Shown here in pieces: positions 55,613 to 62,000 of a stretch of 62,000 nucleotides of DNA. Position 1 is the stretch's first letter; each line of letters begins with the position of its first letter. The notes beneath the pieces are model-generated. The model was given only the letters and a program-made list of their open reading frames with translations. It was not told the DNA's origin and did not search any database. A program made the position numbers and the translations under genes. Where the stretch lies: positions 4,627,556-4,689,555 of the forward strand of contig RPFO01000080.1 of the NCBI GenBank assembly GCA_009746045.1, written 5' to 3'. The DNA is from Mesostigma viride (taxonomy: Eukaryota > Streptophyta > Mesostigmatophyceae > Mesostigmatales > Mesostigmataceae).

Positions 55613-58600
55613 CTACTCTGGCCCTCCCCCCTTGGAGGCCATGAGCCCACGAAGCAAAGGGTATTGCAGCTCAGCCTTCTCCTCCAGCTTGGTGAGAGCA
55701 TCTGCAGGGTTGTCCACGCCAGCCACATGTTCAATGTTAGCTAAGCAAGACATTTCCTTGAGCAACAAATAATCAAGGTCCCTGCTCCTGGCCAGCTGCC
55801 TGTGCACAAACTGCACCATGCCCATGCTGTCAGTTCTTACCAGTGTGTGCATCTGCAACCGACAGGAAGCCACTTGACATAGCTGGTAAAATAGCTCCCT
55901 CAAGTAAAGAGCAGTATGAAGCCCTTCACAGATTGCCCTGCACTCAGCAATGTCACTGCTGGGAGTTACCCTGTTCTGCAACCGACTGTACCAGCAGACC
56001 AGAGAGGACTGTTCCTGCACCAGGGATATTAATGCTGCTGCACGGCCCCTGACCTCTGTGACCTTCCTACTATCCATAGAACTGTCCACATAGAGCATCA
56101 TGTCAAAAGGCCTGTACAAATCCAAAGGACCCAGCATGAGAGGGGGAGACATGCGAACAGCCTCTACCACTCTCTCAGCACCCACCTCAACCAGTTGGGA
56201 ATCGGTCAACCGACTCAGTACCAACAGGTCAGGAGCACAAATGCTGGCCAGCCATGCCAACATACCTCGTATTGTTGCACATCTGGCCTGGGTGATGGGC
56301 TCCTGCAAGGCATCTATGATCTGCTGAGGATAATCCTTACCACCCTCCAGCTGGATGGACCATGTACCCTGCTTGGACCAAGGTCGCCTGCATTCCACAA
56401 AACACCATGGGCTCATTCTCAACCATGTACTGGATCTTACCCAGTTCAAACCGTTTCTGGATCCTGGCCAGAGTCAACTCTTGCCAAGTGGGATGGCCCA
56501 GGAGATGCAGATCATCACCATGCAGGGAGGCAAACGCTGGCAGCCCCTCATAGCTACCCTGAAACAGACAAGGATCAACTGGAGAGACTGAGAGACCACA
56601 GACAGACCTGAGGTACTTCTCCAAGCTCTTCCTCCAGATGATGGGACTCGATCTAAGGCCTTCCACGCCTTTGAGAATCCTCAAATACCTCGTCTTCAGC
56701 TCTGCCCTCCACACTGCAGGCACCTTAACAAAGAAAGGGGGTATTGTGCGCCAAGTATCCTGTGCTTCCTGCTGATCACCCTTAAGAAAAGCCCTCTTGA
56801 AATCTACCAACACAGAGCTATAGGGTATCCCCTTCTGCAGAAAAGACAAATAAATGCACAACAAAATCCTCCATGTATCATGCAGCATCCCTGGTGTGTA
56901 AAGCTCCTCATCTGCTAACTGTCCAGTGCCATGGTACTCAGTCACAACTGGTCTAACATGTGGCACCTGCACGCCATCTACCTCCTTGAGCTTGAGGACA
57001 AACATCAATCTGAGCAGCTGGTGATCCTCAGGGAGGACATCCACAGGCTCTGCACAGTTGGCAACTATCCACTCATGCCCAGAAGCAACAAAGCCAAGAG
57101 TCCATGCCTTAGCCATCTTGGGGCTTTGCATCATCTCCACTAGCTTGCGCCAAGGTACAGGACTCGTTCCTGGGATCTGGTACCTCTGCACACCCAACTC
57201 ACGTGGGTCAAACGTAGTAGGGAGGATCAGCAGGTCCCCAGCAATGGGCTCCTTTGTATCAGGACCCTCTGCCTCTAGACCCCTCACAGCCCTTACAGCC
57301 ACACTAAGACCCTGGGAGTAGCGATATCTCTGCAAGGGAAGGCGGCCCTGCCCTTCTAATGCTAGCTCCTCAGAGGATATCCTCACCCCTGGTAAGCACA
57401 AGAAGTTCTGACCTAGAATGGCAGGCCCCTGATACCCTTCAACCACACTGAACGTGGTGGGCACCCCCAGGATAGGCACACTCACTTCTCCCAAGATCTT
57501 CATGGACACATTCCCAGAGAAATCAGACACAGCTAGGCAGCTAGGGGATGACCACTGCAAGCCTGCAGCATCCTCTACCCTTAGAATGGACACCTGTGAG
57601 TTGGTATCCACTTCTAGTGCTGGTGCCCCACATGACCCCCATCCCGTGAGCTTAGATACCTTGGGATCACGCTTGCTGTTCTGCAGAGCTCGAATGATGT
57701 CCGCCATAAGCAGCCCCCTGGACTGTGGTGCAGCCCTGGCCACCTCTGGCCTTGTGACAGACGTCTCAGCAGACTCCTGCTCACCCTCATCCATCCAGGA
57801 CAGACCATAATCCAAGCATGGTGGGTTAGCATCTGCTGCCTGGCTCTCATCCTGCTCATCTCCCTCCAAGGGAGGATCAGGGCCGTCTTCAGGCCAGATT
57901 GCAGTTGGCCTTCTCTCCTTGACGTGAGCCCAGGATAGCCTGTACACGTGCTTGGGATTACTCTCCAAAGCCACCAGACAAGAATGGTTAGCTTCCTCAA
58001 CATGGGTTACCTGCCCATCTTGCCACTTGCCACGCTTGCCTGGTAATGACGGTTCCTTCCACATCCTGACCCTCAGTCCCACCTGGGGCCTCAGCATTTT
58101 CCAACCCTTGTCCTTACGCCTCAATCTGGAAAACACCCTGTCTGCCTTCTTCAGGCAGGCTGCCACCACGTCCTGTGATAGCATACCAAACTGCAATGCC
58201 AGGGGAGAGACTGCCACACCATCATAGTAATAGGTTACCCTGTGGTTAAGCTGCTCCTCAATCCCCTTACACCAAGCTGCTTTCTCTAGAGCTGATGCCA
58301 CAACAGGCACACTCCTAGCTGCTAGCACCACTGTTTTTACTTCACGTATAGATCTCTCTACAGCTCCCTGCTGCCCATGGATTCCCTAGGGACCACTACC
58401 AACTTACAAGGAAGCTGGTCAGCCAGCTTGATCAAGCAGTCAAACTGCAAGTCAGCTTGCACCTTGGTGTACACCCCAAAGCCTGGCAACAAAGACTGGA
58501 GACCCATCAACAGCTGATGCTCCTGCATTCCAGGAAGAATGGTCAGCAACCTATATCTGCTAAACCTATCCACCCCCACCAACAGATACATGCCCCTGAT

Positions 58601-59203
58601 GTGTTGGATGTCCACCTGGATATCCCCCCGCTCTCTAGCAGGCTCTCTGGCATGGGACTGTGGGAGGCGAACAGCATTCTCCTGACAGACACAATTCTGA
58701 GCAGCTGCACTGCAGGCCTCTAGCAAAGGCTCCTTGCCAATCTTCCAAGCAAACATCTCTGCCTGCTTAGAGTGACCAAAGATATGGTGTAGAGTGTTTC
58801 CAGCCTGAGCATAGCTCAACCCCCTGTCAGCCTGGCTGCACAGAGAGGAACGTGACAAAGACTGTGTGCTTGGGATAGCACGACCCACCTGCTGTTCTCT
58901 TGCTCCAGGGACCTCCTCCAAGGTAGCTCGGCTCCCAGAGCCAGCCCCGGTTCCCACAGAAGCTGCAGGTCCTTCCAGTCTGGCGGCTTGACTCCCAGAG
59001 TCAACCCCAACAACTGGAGACCCTGCACCTGCCACAGGCACAGGGAATTCCACTGCTGCAGCAGCGTTATTGCAATCATTGAGTGGAAGCACCTCATCAT
59101 TCCCAACCCCTTGCTGCTGCACAAGAGGGACACCCCCATTACTATGTACAACTGTTCGTCCCACTAGGGGTGATTGACTATTTACAGGGGACAACATCTC
59201 AAG
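55613..59203 (-). pseudogene. pol: Copia-2 Pol, integrase-protease-RT-RNase H, two frameshifts
   Basis: The frame continues directly from the gag TGA (59204-59206): CTT, GAG, then ATG at 59197. Integrase: LHHIFGH and CVC near 58790-58690, D near 58613 and near 58450, then a frame change at about 58375 just before the catalytic E. Protease: EVDTNSQVSIL near 57600 and AILGQNFL near 57410. RT: LVDFKRAFLKG near 56795 and LHGDDLHLLG near 56515. A second frame change lies near 56345. RNase H: MLYVDSSMDSR near 56080, TDSMGMVQFVHRQLARSRD near 55810 and NPADALTKL near 55700. Order and variant motifs are the same as in Copia-1, so they are family traits rather than damage in one copy. Confidence 0.92.
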
Positions 59204-60454
59204 TCATGGCTTACCCACCTGGCCAGAGCCTGCTCCAGCAGACTTGGCCTGGTCTGGGCAGTCACGTCGCCAATGACCCGTCCTGCCACATCCAAAGCAT
59301 TTGTCATCCTTCCCAGCAGCAGCCTTCTTCAGGCCACCCTGGTTCTGGCTGCTCTGACTGGCCTGGGTGCCCTGGCCCTGGCTCTTGCCTTGCCCTTGGC
59401 CACCCTTGTTCTGCTGACCACCCTGGTGACCACCAGCCTGCTGCTGACCCTTGCCTTTGGATCCCTGCTGCTGGCCCTTGCCACCCTGGTTACCATTCTG
59501 CCTGCGCCTGTTAGCCCTCTGACGCCTACTAGGTCTGGTTTCTCCCTGAGCACCCTGCCCAGGGGCGTCACCATGGACCTGATGAGCGGAGGCTGAAGGG
59601 GCACCAGTCACCTGGATTGCCTTGCAAGCAGCATTGTCAGATGGACGGATATTGAAAATAACCTTTTGCAAGGCTGGCCACGTCCCATCTGTCTGATCAG
59701 CAAACATCCTAGCTGCATTTCTCCCATCCACACTCAGCCCCATGCGATCCAGGAAGTAATCTGCCACTGCTCTATCAGTCAGATTGAAGCCATGCTTGGC
59801 CCCCTTCTCCCTGATGCGTGTGAGCCGCTGCAGCTCCTCAGCTATTGTGCCCTTGATCTCAAAGGTATCATAGCTGAGCTTATAGTGATTAGTGAGGTTG
59901 AGTACCTTATCAGAAAACTCCTGACGTAGGCCCTCTAGGAACTGAGACCAAGTCAGCTTGTCCTTGACAGCCTGCCTAGCCTTGTCCCTCACCCTCTCAC
60001 TTGAATCCCTATTAGTCGTGGATGTGTGGAATACCTGCACAAGGTTGACAGTGGGATCTACAGAGCATGAAACTAGCTCCATATCCTCCAACCACTTGTC
60101 TAGCTCTTCCTGTCCCACAGGAGGCTTGAGAGGCTTCTGGCCATTCATCACAGCCACAGCACTCATATGAGGTCTAGTCCCAGGCAAAGCACGAGGGTCA
60201 CTGCCAATGACAGCAGCTCCTACTGGTGCTAATGGCGCAGGAACATGAGCTGCAGGAACACCAGACGGAGGCACACATGGTCTCTTACCAGGTGCTTGCC
60301 GTTCAGCATCAGTCTGGCCCTCCCCCGTCAGCACCACGCCGTCGGTTGGCCACCCTGCACGCTCCTCCCCTTGTGCCACCTCTTTCCTCTTCCGGTTGGA
60401 CGCCCTCCTGCCATTGACGCCCTCTGCCGTTGGGATTGCCTGTCCCTCTGGCAC
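59204..60454 (-). CDS. gag: Copia-2 Gag
   Basis: 416 residues, uninterrupted. A variable, charged N-terminal region is followed by a capsid-like helical region at about 115-290 (LDKWLEDMELVSCSVDPTVN, HYKLSYDTFEIKGTIAEELQ) and a long Gln/Gly/Lys-rich stretch. One CCHC knuckle CFGCGRTGHWRRDC sits near the C-terminus. Ends at TGA followed by CTT in frame with pol, as in Copia-1. The ATG at 60454 was chosen as the first in frame. Confidence 0.9.
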   Translation of the reverse strand: MPEGQAIPTAEGVNGRRASNRKRKEVAQGEERAGWPTDGVVLTGEGQTDAERQAPGKRPCVPPSGVPAAHVPAPLAPVGAAVIGSDPRALPGTRPHMSAVAVMNGQKPLKPPVGQEELDKWLEDMELVSCSVDPTVNLVQVFHTSTTNRDSSERVRDKARQAVKDKLTWSQFLEGLRQEFSDKVLNLTNHYKLSYDTFEIKGTIAEELQRLTRIREKGAKHGFNLTDRAVADYFLDRMGLSVDGRNAARMFADQTDGTWPALQKVIFNIRPSDNAACKAIQVTGAPSASAHQVHGDAPGQGAQGETRPSRRQRANRRRQNGNQGGKGQQQGSKGKGQQQAGGHQGGQQNKGGQGQGKSQGQGTQASQSSQNQGGLKKAAAGKDDKCFGCGRTGHWRRDCPDQAKSAGAGSGQVGKP

Positions 60455-60521
60455 GACGTTGGCGGGGCTCCCGTGTCTGCCCTTGCCTCACCCCCGCCAT
60501 CCCCCGCTCCCGCCCCGCTCC

Positions 60522-60536
60522 CGCTGCCGCCCCGCG
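60522..60536 (-). promoter_or_regulatory. 15-nt motif shared with Copia-1
   Basis: CGCGGGGCGGCAGCG on the minus strand, identical to 8260-8274, about 70 bases before the gag ATG. Confidence 0.45.
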
Positions 60537-60613
60537 CGTGTTACGAAGCATTATAGAATACCACAGAAAACACACGCAGATATGGCCGCTGGAACCCACT
60601 CAGGCTCACGCAC

Positions 60614-61269
60614 TTACTCCAGACGAGGCCGCCTCCTGGCTTGCACTCGCCTGCCCCTCCTCACGGTCTCGTACTCGTGAGTCGCCTCACGAGGTATATG
60701 CAGATCAGCTCTCTGCCTTGCCTCGTAGGTCTCGGTAGTGCCGTCGCCCTCGTTTATCTGCTGGGCTGAGCGTTTGACGGAGCCCTCTGGCTTGTCAGTC
60801 CACTCAAAGTGGACGTCTTCAGGCGTCTTCTCGACCCCTGCGACAATCTCCACCTCCGGACCCCACGCACTGGTGGTTTCCGGCCTCGGTGTATCAAGCC
60901 TCGAGTATACCCCGAAAGGCTGCGTGGTAATATAAAACCTGTCTGCGTACCCTCTCGACTCTTGCAAAAGGACAGCAACAAGATTCTCAATGGTTTGGGC
61001 AAACACCTCTGCCGTGCTCCAAGGATTTACCGTCTCCCGAGCACGCGCGTTCCGGATGATGTCGGCGTCTGGTACCCCCTCTCCTAGCACCGCTGTCGCC
61101 ACCCAGTGGTTAAACAGCCGGGTGCTGCCGAGCGCTGTTGCCACAATCTGGCTAAGCGCCTCCCTGGCTAGGTCGAGACCGGCAAGTGTGATATGGGCGC
61201 CCTGATAAGCGACCTCTACACGATTAGCAGTTTCAGCTAGCGCGTCACGTAGCCGCACCAACTCTTCCA
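60614..61269 (-). CDS. ORF0 of Copia-2, N-terminally truncated
   Basis: About 218 codons upstream of gag, open to the point where CACTA-3 begins, so the true start is lost. The visible part has a helical, heptad-like N-terminal region (VRLRDALAETANRVEVAYQG), a hydrophobic middle (IENLVAVLLQESRGYADRFY), an acidic stretch and a basic tail (RRGRRVQARRRPR). No known domain. Position and size match Copia-1 ORF0; sequence similarity is weak. Confidence 0.6.
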
Positions 61270-62000
61270 CACTAGGAACTCGGGGGTGGTAAATTTACCA
61301 CTTTTTATCACTTTTTACCACCTTTTTACCACCTCGAGGTGGTAAAAGAGGTCTAAGGGTGGTAAAAAGTGATAAAAAGTGATAAAAAGTGATATAAAGT
61401 GATAAAAAGTGGTAAAAAAGTGGTATATTTTACCACTTTTTACCACTTTGTGGTAAAAAGTGGTAAAGTGGTGGTAAAAGGCTTGTGCAAGTGGTAAAAA
61501 GTGATAAAAAGTGGTAAAACCAAAGAAGTGATAAAAAGTGGTAAAAAAATACCACATGAGCATGCACACAAGTGGTAAAAACACAAGTGCTAAACCGACA
61601 AAAATGTCAGGCGCAAAACGACAAGAAAAGCATCTTTATTCATTCAATCATCAAAATATTGGCATGGTTGTCAGGTGAACCTGCTACATATGGTGTTTGT
61701 CAACCGTAGGAGACTTCTTGCGCCTGCGCCTGCCCCAACAGTATACCACGAGAAAAATCATGAGCTTTATTTCATTAAGTCATTAATGTGAAAAAAAACT
61801 CAGCACCACTAAGGTGGATTATAGGGTTATCATACAATATAGCCAATGTACCATCAAAGCCGCGAGCCACGAGGTAGCCATGGCTGACAGCGGAGATCAT
61901 AACTTTCTCGTTTGGGCACCGAATTCGGCTGTGAATATCACAATCGCTTCGTCTTTCTAAGACGCACACGCTGATATAATTTTCCGAAGCTATTGCGCAA
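61270..62000. mobile_element. CACTA-3 transposon, left end only
   Basis: CACTAGGAACTCGGGGG starts at 61270 inside Copia-2 ORF0 and is followed by dense subterminal repeats. The start resembles CACTA-2 (CACTAGGAGCCGGG). The other end and any duplication lie outside the window. 61600-62000 shows no gene. Confidence 0.72.
61285..61580. repeat. CACTA-3 subterminal repeats
   Basis: GGTAAAAAGTG, AGTGATAAAA and complements TTTACCAC and CACTTTTTATCAC in both orientations, including a long near-palindrome around 61315-61345. Confidence 0.88.

Larger units (their letters stand above)
51390..61269 (-). mobile_element. Copia-2: copia-like element, 5' truncated by CACTA-3
   Basis: Minus-strand order: ORF0 (61269-60614), gag (60454-59204), pol (59203-55613), 3' UTR, LTR start at 52008. 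The internal order matches Copia-1, including protease after integrase. It carries two pol frameshifts, a TTAA-element insertion (52365-55025) and loss of its 5' end beyond 61269. Its 5' LTR is outside the window or lost. Confidence 0.88.

Overview
The window looks like a nuclear genome segment from a green-lineage eukaryote, most likely a large, repeat-rich green algal genome. Only one host gene is recognisable: the last three coding exons of a Polycomb-type EZH/E(z) histone H3K27 methyltransferase (1519-3390, + strand). It has GT-AG introns, a plant-like YDRxNxSFLF segment and a TGTAA candidate poly(A) signal downstream. The species cannot be named from sequence alone. Everything else is mobile DNA, much of it nested.

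Layout. 1-3750: EZH gene end, with a minisatellite, a tetranucleotide microsatellite and an intronic tandem repeat that copies the 5' splice site. 3760-5700: minus-strand LINE debris and dispersed repeats. 6575-17152: a small element with perfect 28-bp terminal inverted repeats (TIRs), split by a young copia-like LTR retrotransposon (Copia-1, 6846-16957, TSD GCACA). The 3' LTR of Copia-1 is itself split by a TTAA-targeting DNA element (14617-16894). 17228-18350: LINE debris. 18474-20817: a decayed relative of Copia-1 (Copia-3), interrupted by a CACTA transposon (CACTA-1, 20818-24078). 24079-31270: mostly unrecognised sequence with tandem repeats and a 685-bp Mutator-like MITE carrying a 10-bp TSD. 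31270-32213: LINE debris plus a dispersed repeat. 32214-50225: a Ty3/gypsy-type element broken by a 3.8-kb TIR element in its protease, a 7.4-kb CACTA element (CACTA-2) in its reverse transcriptase, and a 165-bp antisense scrap of a bacterial IS630-type transposase. 50226-61269: minus-strand copia-like material (an LTR of Copia-5 and a nearly complete Copia-2), with a second TTAA element (52365-55025) in the Copia-2 3' region. 61270-end: the start of a third CACTA element that truncates Copia-2.

The most notable system is the copia-like family (Copia-1, -2, -3, -5). Its domain order reads GAG - integrase - aspartic protease - RT - RNase H. This is neither the Ty1/copia order (PR-IN-RT-RH) nor the Ty3 order (PR-RT-RH-IN). 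In both copies where it can be read, gag is followed in the same frame by pol across one TGA stop with a CT context, suggesting stop-codon readthrough. Shared features also include an extra ORF before gag, an HGDD reverse-transcriptase box, a DTNS protease box, AGTT...AACT LTR ends instead of TG...CA, a hairpin just inside the LTR edge whose stem sequence changes while pairing is kept, a TTGG spacer between polypurine tract and LTR, and a tRNA T-arm-like motif plus paired GGGCGCC boxes in the 3' untranslated region. Copia-1 has intact ORFs and two LTRs of equal length (617 bp), so it is recent. The other strong oddities are a stand-alone RNA:DNA-hybrid-binding (viroplasmin-like) ORF in the gypsy element, a PHD finger carried by a TTAA element, and three CACTA elements with different subterminal repeat words.
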